Shown: in pieces, positions 39,229-50,300 of the stretch
Layout of the letters: each line of letters opens with the position of its first letter
How positions within the stretch are numbered: position 1 is the first letter of the stretch
Assembly: GCA_025917655.1 (NCBI GenBank)
Contig: CP084615.1
Location: 1,116,001-1,180,000, forward strand
Length of the DNA stretch: 64,000 nt
Direction of reading: 5' to 3'
Source: Chlorella sorokiniana
Taxonomy: Eukaryota; Chlorophyta; Trebouxiophyceae; Chlorellales; Chlorellaceae
The notes under the pieces: model-generated
The model's input: only the letters and a program-made list of their open reading frames with translations
What the model was told of the DNA's origin: nothing
Database searches by the model: none
Program-made: the position numbers and the translations under genes

Positions 39229-41355
39229 CTATCTGTTGGGAAAGGTGACGCCGGGGCAGGTGTAGTTGAGGCTGGTGACGGCCGTGTAGTTGAAGGCTGT
39301 CGGGCTGTAGAACGGGTCCAGGCCGGCAGCGCAGGCACCCGACTGGCAGACCCTGCCGGACACGGTGAGGTAGTTGCTGGTGCCCGCGGTGCAGTCCACT
39401 TTGGCAGCGCAGCAGTTGGTCTTGCCTCCGGTGCATGCGGTGGGGTACGGTGCGCCTGTGGGCGGATGCGGCCAGGGACAGCCAGGCTGTGTGAGAGGCG
39501 CAGACCAGCGAGGCAGCTGTGGGCCAGCATCGTGCACCCAACCATACAGGCGACGCCGCAACAACGGCAGAGGGGCAGCTGTCGCTGCAGGGGCGCATGA
39601 TGCGGGTGCGAGGGCAGCAGCCTGTGCTCACATCCGCCGCCGGTGCAGCAGGTCCCCGGTGGGCAGCGCGTCGTGTCAGAACCGGTGCACGACTGCAGCG
39701 TGGGGGGGAGGCATGGCTGAGGCTGTGCCTGGCAGGAAGCGACGCGGCGGCGCACAGCCACTCTCGGCATGCGGGCAGTGCAGGCTCGCTGCCGCCCCTC
39801 ACCGCGCAGCCCTTGGTCGTGATTTTGCAGAGCCGACTGCCCCCGCAGAGGAAGCGCGTGCTGCAGAGGTACACGGGGGCACACGCATGCTATCACTGCC
39901 TGCAGTGGGCGGCAAACGCCGCACGGGTGCACCACCTGCACCCGGCCAGCCCAGAAGCCCGCGCACTCACCATCCAAACACTGTGCACTGGCCCGCGCGG
40001 CACCTGCACAAGGAGCAGGGCAAGCAGAGGCTGGGCAGCACCGCTGAGACACGCAGGAGCACAGCAGGCTGGGCAGGCATCCCTGGCCGGGGCAGCGGTT
40101 TGCGACAGCTGCAACACCCACCGCTCCCCCTGCGCATAGCTAGAGCAGTCGGTGTCGGTGCAGCACTCGACGCATGCTCCCGGGTTGTTTGGGCACCTCT
40201 TGCCTGCAACGCAATGCGGGGAGCGCTGCAGGTTGGCCGCAGTGTTCTGCCGGCAGGCTGCGCGATATGATTGCGCGCACCCCCTTTCCCCCCACACCCG
40301 CTCCCCAACCCCTTGCGCACCGACTCCCCCTGGCCTCACACCCACCGCCACCCCTGCCCGCCCCCCCACCCTTGCCCCTCGCCCCTCACCGATGAACTCC
40401 AGGTCGCCGTAGGAAATCTTGCAGATGGCGCCGCCCAGGCAGGTGCCGCTGAAGGAGGTGCCCAGGAGGCCGCCGCCGTCTGGGATGCAGCAGTTGTTGC
40501 TGGCGGCTGTGGCGTTGTAGCAGAGGGTGGAGCCGCAGGCGGTGAGGCCCGTGGGGCAGCCCGAGGTTACGGAGCAGGTGGTGCCCACGCAGGTGCTGGT
40601 GGCGGAGACAGAGGAGCACCGGAAGCCGACAGAGCTGTCCACGGCGCAGCACTGGCTCTGCGTCGCGTTGATGCAAGTGGCCCCGCGCCAAAGCCGCACT
40701 GGGTGAGGCCTGCGGGGCGCACACACACACCGCCGCCCTCAGACCGCCGCGCGCCAGCGGAGCAAGGGGAGCCGCCCGTGCCTGCCCGCGCGTGGCGCCA
40801 GGTGGCAGGCGGCAGCGCCAGCTGGCCGGCCTTGCATGGCGGGGCATGGCGGCGGGCGGCCTCACCAGGGAGGCAGCTGCATGTCCTGGTGGCGGCGTTG
40901 CACGTGAAGCTCGCCCCAGGCTGGCGCAGTTGACGCCCGCAGTAACGTTGGTGGGGCTGCGACGGGCATGGGCACCGGGTTGCTGGGGTGTTACGCGCAG
41001 GCGGGGGGCACCACCACCCTCCCAACCCCACAGACGCTGGACCAGAGCAAGGAAACCTGCAAGCCAACCCTCAACAACAGTGAGCATTGCAGCAGCCCAA
41101 CAAACCAGCAGTTTTGGGAAGGATCGATGCAGGCGCCGCCACACTCGACAAAGCCTGCGTGGGGGGCGGGGGGCGGGGGCCGATTGGCGGCGCTGCAAAG
41201 CAACAGAAAGACGGGGAAATGCACAGGAGTCTGTGGCCAGCCGTACCTGTCGCACATACGCAAGTGGTGCCATCGCAGACACGGTCGGAGGGGCAGACAG
41301 TGTCTACGGCGGAAGTGGTGTTGCAGCCAGATACGGAGGCGGCGGCGGGGGTGAT
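39229..41355 (-). other. Cys-rich C-terminal region of the matrix glycoprotein
   Basis: About nine small exons rich in paired Cys: NTTSAVDTVCPSDRVCDGTT and CVC (about 41310-41250); VECGGACIDPSQNC (about 41140); NCASLG then FTCNAATRTCSCLPG (40940-40880); GATCINATQSQCCAVDSSVG through CVGTTCSVTSGCPTGLTACG, SNNCCIPDGGG and CLGGAICKISYGDLEFI (40690-40390); CPNNPGACVECCTDTDC (about 40190); LCSTRFLCGGSRLCKITTKGC (about 39870); SCTGSDTTRCPPGTCCTGGG (about 39690); ACTGGKTNCCAAKVDCTAGT (about 39440). The CC and CxxC spacing suggests small disulphide-bonded, possibly carbohydrate-binding modules. No single family is recognised. Confidence 0.6.
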
Positions 41356-44300
41356 GGTGGTGGAGGGGGAGGGAGGGCGAGGGGGTGGTGACGGCGGAGG
41401 GAAGGGGGCGGTGGAAAGGGGGGTGGCGGGCGTGGAGGAGGCGACGGCGGTTGACTGGGAGGAAGTGGAGAGAGTGGAGGGGAGGGCGGCGGCGGAGACG
41501 GCGGTGGGCTGGGAGGGGGTGGGGAAGGTGGTGGGCTGGGGGCGGCGGAGAGGGAGGTGGGCTGGGAGGGGGTGGGGAGGGAGGAGGAGAGGGCGGCGGC
41601 GGAGACAGAGGTGGGCTGGGAGGAGGTGGGGAGGGTGGTGGCTTGGGCGGCGGCGGAGACGGAGGCGGGCTGGGAGGGGGTGGGGAGGGAGGAGGGGAGG
41701 GCGGCGGCGGAGATGGAGGTGGGCTGGGAGGGGGTGGGGAGGGTGGAGGGCTGGGCGGGGGCGGAGACGGAGGTGGGCTGGGAGGGGGTGGGGAAGGTGG
41801 TGGGCTGGGGGCGGCGGAGAGGGAGGTGGGCTGGGAGGGGGTGGGGAGGGTGGAGGGCTGGGTGGCGGCGGAGATGGAGGAGGGGAGGGCGGCGGCGGAG
41901 AGGGGGTGGGTTGGGAGGGGGTGGAGACGGCGGAGAAGGTGGAGGGGAGGGCGGCGGCGGAGACGGAGGTGGGTTGGGAGGGGGTGGAGACGGCGGCGGA
42001 GGGCTGGGTGGAGGCGGCGAAGGTGGAGGGGAGGGCGGCGGCGGAAAGGGGGGTTGGGAGGGGGTGGAGACGGCGGCGGCGGGCTGGGAGGGGGTGGCGA
42101 AGGTGGAGGGGAGGGCGGCGGCGGAGAGGGGGTGGGCTGGGAGGGGGTGGAGAAGGCGGTGGAGGGCTGGGTGGCGGCGGAGAAGGTGGAGGGGAAGGGG
42201 GCGGCGGAGAGGGGGGTTGGGAGGGGGTGGAGACGGCGGCGGCGGGCTGGGAGGGGTGGCGAAGGTGGAGGGGAGGGCGGCGGCGGAGAGGGGGGTGGGC
42301 TGGGAGGGGGTGGAGAAGGCGGTGGAGGGCTGGGTGGCGGCGGAGAGGGAGGTGGGCTGGGGGGGGTGGAGACGGCGGCGGAGGGCTGGGTGGCGGCGGC
42401 GAAGGTGGAGGGGAGGGCGGCGGCGGGAGGGGGTGGGTTGGGAGGGGGTGGAGACGGCGGCGGCGGGCTGGGGGGGGTGGCGAAGGTGGAGGGGAGGGCG
42501 GCGGCGGAGAGGGGGTGGGCTGGGAGGGGGTGGAGAAGGCGGTGGAGGGCTGGGTGGCGGCGGAGAGGGAGGTGGGCTGGGAGGGGGTGGAGACGGCGGC
42601 GGAGGGCTGGGTGGGGGCGGCGAAGGTGGAGGGGAGGGCGGCGGCGGAGAGGGGGTGGGCTAGGAGGGGGTGGAGACGGCGGCGGAGGACTGGGAGGGGG
42701 CGGAGAAGGTGGAGGGGAGGGCGGCGGCGGAGAAGGGGGTGGGCTGGGAGGGGGTGGAGACGGCGGCGGCGGGCTGGGAGGGGGTGGCGAAGGTGGAGGG
42801 GAGGGCGGCGGCGGAGAGGGGGTGGGCTGGGAGGGGGTGGAGACGGCGGCGGAGGGCTGGGTGGCGGCGGGGATGGCGGCGGGCTTGGAGGAGGTGGGGA
42901 GGGTGGTGGGCTAGGGGGGGGGGGGAGGGGGTGGGCTGGGTGGAGGCGGGGACGGTGGCGGAGGGCTGGGAGGGGGCGGGGCCGGTGGAGGGAGGGTGGC
43001 GGCGGAGAGGGGGTGGGCTGGGAGGGGGTGGAGACGGCGGCGGAGGGCTGGGTGGCGGCGGGGATGGCGGCGGGCTTGGAGGAGGTGGGGAGGGTGGTGG
43101 GGTAGGAGGGGGCGGGAGGGGGTGGGCTGGGTGGAGGCGGGGACGGTGGCGGAGGGCTGGGAGGGGCGGGGCCGGTGGAGGGGGAGGGCGGCGGCGGAGA
43201 GGGAGGTGGGCTGGGAGGGGGTGGAGACGGCGGCGGAGGACTGGGAGGGGGCGGAGAAGGTGGAGGGGAGGGCGGCGGCGGAGAAGGGGGTGGGCTGGGA
43301 GGGGGTGGAGACGGCGGCGGCGGGCTGGGAGGGGGTGGCGAAGGTGGAGGGGAGGGCGGCGGCGGAGAGGGGGTGGGCTGGGAGGGGGTGGAGAAGGCGG
43401 TGGAGGGCTGGGTGGCGGCGGAGAGGGAGGTGGGCTGGGAGGGGGTGGAGACGGCGGCGGAGGGCTGGGTGGCGGCGGAGAAGGTGGAGGGGAAGGGGGC
43501 GGCGGAGAGGGGGTGGGCTGGGAGGGGGTGGAGACGGCGGCGGAGGACTGGGAGGGGGCGGAGAAGGTGGAGGGGAGGGCGACGGCGGAGAGGGGGAGGG
43601 CTGGGAGGGGGTGGAGACGGCGGCGGAGGACTGGGTGGCGGCGGAGAAGGTGGAGGGGAGGGCGGCGGCGGAGAGGGGGAGGGCTGGGAGGGGGTGGAGA
43701 CGGCGGTGGAGGGCTGGGTGGCGGCGGAGAGGGAGGTGGGCTGGGAGGGGGTGGGGAGGGTGGTGGCTTGGGCGGCGGCGGAGACGGAGGCGGGCTGGGA
43801 GGGGGTGGGGAGGGAGGAGGGGGAGGGCGGCGGCGGAGATGGAGGTGGGCTGGGAGGGGGTGGGGAGGGTGGAGGGCTGGGCGGGGGCGGAGACGGAGGT
43901 GGGCTGGGAGGGGGTGGGGAAGGAGGAGGGGAGGGCGGTGGCGGAGAGGGAGGTGGGCTGGGAGGGGGTGGAGACGGCGGCGGAGGACTGGGAGGGGGCG
44001 GAGAAGGTGGAGGGGAGGGCGGCGGCGGAGAAGGGGTGGGCTGGGAGGGGGTGGAGACGGCGGCGGAGGACTGGGAGGGGGCGGAGAAGGTGGAGGGGAG
44101 GGCGACGGCGGAGAGGGGGAGGGCTGGGAGGGGGTGGAGACGGCGGCGGAGGACTGGGTGGCGGCGGAGAAGGTGGAGGGGAGGGCGGCGGCGGAGAGGG
44201 GGAGGGCTGGGAGGGGGTGGAGACGGCGGTGGAGGGCTGGGTGGCGGCGGAGAGGGAGGTGGGCTGGGAGGGGGTGGAGACGGCGGCGGAGGGCTGGGTG

Positions 44301-47300
44301 GCGGCGGAGAAGGTGGAGGGGAGGGGGGGGCGGGAGAGAGGGGGTTGGGAGGGGGTGGAGACGGCGGCGGAGGGCTGGGAGGGGGTGGCGAAGGTGGAGG
44401 GGAGGGCGGCGGCGGAGAGGGGGTGGGCTGGGAGGGGGTGGAGAAGGCGGTGGAGGGCTGGGTGGCGGCGGAGAGGGAGGTGGGGAGGGCGGCGGCGGGG
44501 GGGGGGTGGGCTGGGTGGAGGCGGGGACGGTGGCGGAGGGCTGGGAGGGGGTGGGGAAGGAGGAGGGGAGGGCGGCGGCGGAGAGGGAGGTGGGCTGGGA
44601 GGGGGTGGAGACGGTGGCGGAGGGCTGGGTGGCGGCGGAGAAGGTGGAGGGGAGGGCGGCGGCGGAGAGGGGGAGGGCTGGGAGGGGTGGAGACGGCGGC
44701 GGAGGGCTGGGTGGCGGCGGAGAGGGGGTGGGTTGGGAGGGGGAGGAGACAGTGGAGGGCTGGGAGGGGGTGGGGAGGGAGGAGGGAAGGGCGGCGGTGG
44801 AGAGGGCGGAGGGCTGGGAGGGGGGGGGGGGCAGGCGGGCTTGGTGGCGGTGGAGACGGCGGCGGGGAGGGAGGTGGATTGGGTGCAGGACTCGGCGGCG
44901 GGTTGCTTTGCAGGGTTGCTGGCGGCCTGGGTGGCGGGTGTGAGGGGGGTGGTGGGGATGGCGGCGGTGGCGGCGGCGAGGGCCTGCCAGGGGTGGTGGG
45001 GGCAGCGGTGAGGGTCGCCGCTTCAGTTGGGGCCAGCCGCGCAGCCGGGGGCTCACCTGGCGGGGGTCGTGAACACCATGCTGTTGCCGCCAGCCACCCC
45101 GGCACCGTCGGCAGTGACGCCAGACACGGTCACCTCGTACTGCACACACAGGCGCACACACATCAGGGTGCTCGCTCACGCCAGCCGTGCGGGCGGCACA
45201 CACGGCTGCCGCATGGCCTTGAAGCCATAGAAGGGGGTGCTGCGGCGGCTTTGGCTCACCGCGGTGCCCGGCAGCAGCCCCTGAAGTCGGCCCCGGGTGT
45301 GGACCTTGTGACGGTGACGGTGGGCCCGCCCCCAACGGGCGAGCCACAAACGTGAACTGCAGCGCGCACAGGGAGGCGCAGGCCGGCGCTTCAGAGGGTG
45401 AGCGGGAGCGGACCAGGGCGGCACCTGCATCCGAGGAGCCCCGCGAGCGGGCTGTGCCCACCCACATTGACAAAGTTTCCTCCATCAGGGAGGGAGGCCG
45501 TTGCTGTGGCAGCGTCGAAGCTGGTTGCATCCGCGGTGGCGACGACGATGGTGAGGGGAGGGGTGGTGAAGGTCTCCCAGTTGCTGCTAGCCGTGGCGGC
45601 ACCCCTGCTGTCCCAGCCAACGACGGTGACATTGTACTGCACGCAGCGGAAGGGGCACGGGGAAGCCAAGCACGCTCAAACAGGGGGTGGGCGGCGGATG
45701 GGCGGCAGCAGCACTGGCAACGGCCCGGCATGCGGCGCAGCAGCCTGCGCGCTGCGCACCGTCGTGTCTGGTTTGAGGTTGTCGAATGTGCCGGTGACGC
45801 CGGTGCTGTTGTATTCCAGCTCCGGGCAGGTGGGGCAGCCCGCTTGCTTCACCGTCCAGGCGTACTGCACAGGGCAGCAGCCGCACAGACGCGCTCACAC
45901 AAGGAAACAGCGGTTCAGGCCTCGGCGGCGGCAGGCGGCGGCGGCGGCGGCCCACCCGCACAAAGGGCCATGTGCCCGGGACGGGGCTGGCGGTTGCGGT
46001 GCCAGCTCGGGCCGGTGGCGGCGGCTGCCTCCAGGTCCAGCTGGGCTGGTGTGGTCAGCTGGGAGCTGCCGGGGAGCTGGACATCCGTGGAGTTGGACAT
46101 CGTGCACAGCACAGTCACGTCGTACGTGGTGCCCGGCTTCAGCCCCCGACCGTGCACCTCAACGTGGCGCACACGATGACGGTGCAGGGGCTGTTGGGCG
46201 GGCGCGTGGGGCATAGGCGCAGCTTGTAGGAGGAGCACTGCAGGGTGCCGGGGGAGGATGTCCACCAGCCCGCTGGTGGCATTGACAGCATCGGTGTTGT
46301 TGATGGCCGACCTGCGGTGGCGACAGCAGGGCGCAGCCACGGCCTTGAGTCGCCCGCACGACGGCTCTGCAAGTCACGCCAAGCAAGCCGCCGGGCGCCC
46401 ACCAAGGCAGCAGGGCAAGATGCAGGCGTGCAGGCGAGCATGCACAGAGCAGCGCTGTTCCGCAACGACGCACCTCGGGGGAGGGGGCGGGGGGCAGCCT
46501 GAGTGGTGAACTGCTTCATGTTGCTGCCGACGGTCTTGTCGCCGGAGCTGTCAGTGCCCACCACCGTCACGTCATACTGCAACAACAGCGGGAGCTCGTG
46601 AGAGCGCGGCCCCAGGCAGCCCAGCAGTCCGCAAACCAACTCATTGCAGGCGCACCTTGGTGCCTGGCTTCAAGCCCGTGAAGATGCCAGTTACGATTTT
46701 GCTGGTGAAGAGAAGTGGCGGGCAGGTGGCACACCCTACCTCCCTCACAGTGAAGTCGTACTGCAGGCAGATGGGAGATGCAGGCAGTCAAGATCAGTGC
46801 CACACCCCGGGTCAGCTAGCTGGTCCAGCCACCGGTGGCGATCACACCTATGCCATGGTCCCATGCGCAGCTGCTTCACTGCTCCCGCACAAACACAGGG
46901 CGGCGCACCTTGACAAACGGCCAGCTGTTTGGGTTGGGATCCGCTGTGGCGGAGCCTGAGAAGGGGCCACTCGCGCTTGCAGATGCCAGGCTCAACTCGT
47001 GCGGGCTGCAACAAAAACCGTGAACAAAACGGCCAGCGTTACAAGAGTAGACAGCTCGGCGCATGCAGTACCCGCCTCCCCCACGCACAACCACTCAAGC
47101 GCCACCCCCTGGGGGATGCCCCCCGCGCGTCCCGTGCAAACTGACCTGTCATTCCGTGGTGCGGGCGGGGCGGGGACTTAACAATGCCGCCAACTGGGGG
47201 CCGAAGTCCCCGGGCGGCTTGTCATTCCGTGGTGGAGAGGGGGAGGGTGGCTCCAAGCCCCCAGCCCCAGTTTTGGGTGTGAGGAACTGCAGCATGCTGG

Positions 47301-50300
47301 CCCCTCGCGTCTGGCGTCCGCTGCTGTCTACGCCAACAACGGTCACGTTGTACTGCGGGCCAGAACGGACATTGCACTTTACTGAAGTTTATGGCAAGCA
47401 GGTGAACCACGCTTTGGCAACAGGTGGAGCAGGCACATCTTGTCGGCAAGGCACGTCCAGCAAAGGGCAGCGTGCCCACCAGGGTGTCTGGAGCCAGGTT
47501 GGTGAGCAGGCCCGTAGTGGTGTTGCTCTTGAACACCTGGGGCGGGCACGTCTTGCAGGCCGCCTTCCTGACCGTGAACACGTACTGCAGGATGGGAGGG
47601 TGCAGCTGGTCACCCCGGTGTGCATGGTCAGCTTGCAGCCACACCAAGCCCTTCCTCCCATCCACGGACCTGAGTGAAGGTGGCGGACGGCGAAGGGTTT
47701 GCAACAGCCACGCCCCTGACCGGAGAGATGGCCCGGGCCGAGACCAGCTTCAGGCCTGGCAGGCCTGGCGGAGGCACAGCCGGCTTGGGCGTCTGGAACT
47801 GCAGCATGTTGGCTCCCGGGGTCCGCGCCCCGTCTTGCTCACTCCCACTACAGTGATGTTGTACTGCAGCCGGGAGGCAAGGCACGACGGCATGGGCATG
47901 GTTGCAGTGATGCGCGGCGCGCACGTATCATCCTGCTATCAGACCACGGCAGCACGGCAGGCCTGCGTAGGGGCCCACCTTTGTTCCAGGCTGCAGCCCG
48001 GTCATGTCCACGTTTGGGGTGCGGCTGGTGAAAGTCAGCGGGGGCACGGCTGCTTGGTGCAGTTGGACCTGACCACGGTGAACACATACTGCAGGAGCGC
48101 CGGCAAGGCGGGGCAGGGTTGCGCAAGGCCGTGTGCAAGCGGCGGCAGGCAGCACGAGCGCAGTCAGGTGCCTGGGCCAGCCGTGCAGTCACCTTTGTGA
48201 AGGCGGCGGCCGGCAGCGACCGCGCCGTGGCGGTGCCGGTGGAGGACCCTGTGGCCTTGGCCTGGGTGAGCAGCAGGCCAGGCGGCATGACCAGCGGGAG
48301 CCAGTTGTCGCTCTTCGTGCGCTTCCCGTCCTTGGCCACTCCCTCCACCGTCACGTTGTACTGCAGGGGGGAGGGGGGAGGGGGCGTGGGCCGCCCGGTG
48401 CACGATTGTTGGCCAGGGAGGAACAGCAGGCAGGCGGCGGCTTGCTCCGACCGAACACCTGGCTGTGGTGGCTCGCTCCCATCATGTTTGCCCCCTCCAC
48501 GCGCGCGCGCCCGCCCGCCCCCCACCCCCACCCACCCCCAAACATCCCCCCACCCCACACACACATACCACCCCCACCCACCCATCCACCCACGCACACC
48601 CCGCCCCTCACCGTTGCGCCCGGCTCCAGCCCCGTCAGATTGGCAGTGACGCTGTTGCTGGAAAAGGTGAGGGGCTTGCACTCGGGGCAGCCCACCTTCT
48701 TGAGCGTGAACACGTACTGCGCAGCGGGCGGACGGCAACCGATCATCCTTGAGCACTGTTGCCGTGCGCAGTTGCCCCAAGCTAGCCACAGTCCCAGCCA
48801 CGCAAGAGCAGGCAGGCGCTGGTACCTTGGGGAAGGCGCTGCCCGGGATGGTGCTGGCTGTAGCGGAGCCGGTGGTGGCGCCCACGGGCTTGGCGGACTC
48901 CAGGTGCACGCGGATGGGGGTGGTCAGCTGCAGCATGTTCCGGCCCGGCGTCGCCTTGCCCGCCTTGTCCACGCCCACCACCGTCACGTTGTACTGCGGG
49001 GAAGCAAGGCAAACGCAGGCGCTCAGCCGCACGGCGGCCGTGGCCGCTCCCTGGTGCACAGCGTGACCCCTGCAGCCCTGCATCAACCGGCGCACTGACA
49101 GCAGGCGGCAGCGTGGGCAACGGCAGCGTGAACACCAGGCACCGACCTTGGTTCCAGGCTCGAGGCCGGTCAGCGGGGCGGTGGGCGTCTTGCTGGTGAA
49201 GGTCAGGACTGGGCAGGGCGGCCGCGAGCAGTTGGCTTTCTTCACGGAGAACACGTACTGCAGGAGCGGGGCAGGAGGGCGCAAGAGGTGCAGCCCTGAG
49301 CGCAGTGCGCGACGCTCGTAAGCACCATGCACCGAGGCTGTGCCATGCACGATCGAGCGGCAGAGCGGCGGGCTGCCAGCGCTCCGCCTCACTTTTATGA
49401 ACACGCCAGCAGGTGCGGTGGCTGTGGCCCTGCCGGTGCGCGGGCCTGTGGCCGTGGCCTCCGTCAGCTTGACAAACCGACCAGCCGGGGTTGTGAAGCG
49501 CAGCTGGTTCAGGCCGGGGGTGCGCTTGCCGTCCGCACCGATACCGGTCACGGTCACGTTGTACTGCACAGACAGGCACAGCAAGGTGAGGAGGGGGCTC
49601 GCGGCACAACCGCAGCGTGCTGGGCAGGCAGGGCGGGCTCCCACCGTGGTGTTGGGCGTCAGGCCGGGAAGCTGGCGCTGAGGGAGGGCGCCGTGAAGAT
49701 CAGGGGCGCGCAGCTCTGCCCAGGCCGGCACACGGCTGGCTGCACCTTGAACTCGTACTGCAACAAGCGGACGGGACCGCAGGAAGTCGGCCGGCCAGGG
49801 CGAGGATGGCAGGCGGCCACAGGGATGCAGTAAGTACGGCTTCCGTGCCAGCAAACACCGCCGCACCTTTGCAAATGCAGCCATGCCCGGGATGGGGGTA
49901 GCTGAGCTCTTGCCGCTGGTTTCGCCGGTGGCGGCGGCCGATGCGAGCAGTACAAACTTGGAGGCCACCACGTTGTGCTGCCTGCCGGTGGTCACCTCAC
50001 CCGCCACCAAGAAGGCGGGGAGCGGCTGCCCGCCCCAAACTGCTTGCCAGCCAGAGGGTACGGAGGCGGGACCAGGCTTTTGACCAGGCCAAAGGCAGCT
50101 GCGTGCCGGTTGTCTGGGTACGCGCTGGATGTGATGATCTGGCAGCCGCTGGAAATGCGCGTGGAGCTGACCACCGTCGTCGTCACGTCGCCTGCAAGGG
50201 AGCGGCACGCGGCGGCGGCGGCGTCAGCAGCAGTACAGGGGGCGGCGTGCAGCAGGCCGCACACGTGGCCAGCTGAGAACTTGCAAGCCCGGGCAGCCGC

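Noticed and set aside
41087-45355. Very long plus-strand Gly/Arg/Glu-rich open frames (up to about 757 codons)
   Set aside because: They are the complement of the SPPPP repeat. The minus-strand reading runs directly into conserved Cys-rich and FN3-like exons, while the plus-strand reading has no start context or recognisable domain.
48480-48620. C/A-rich and CCCCACCC repeats that might mark a mobile element end
   Set aside because: No terminal inverted repeats, target duplications or element proteins nearby; simple intron microsatellite.
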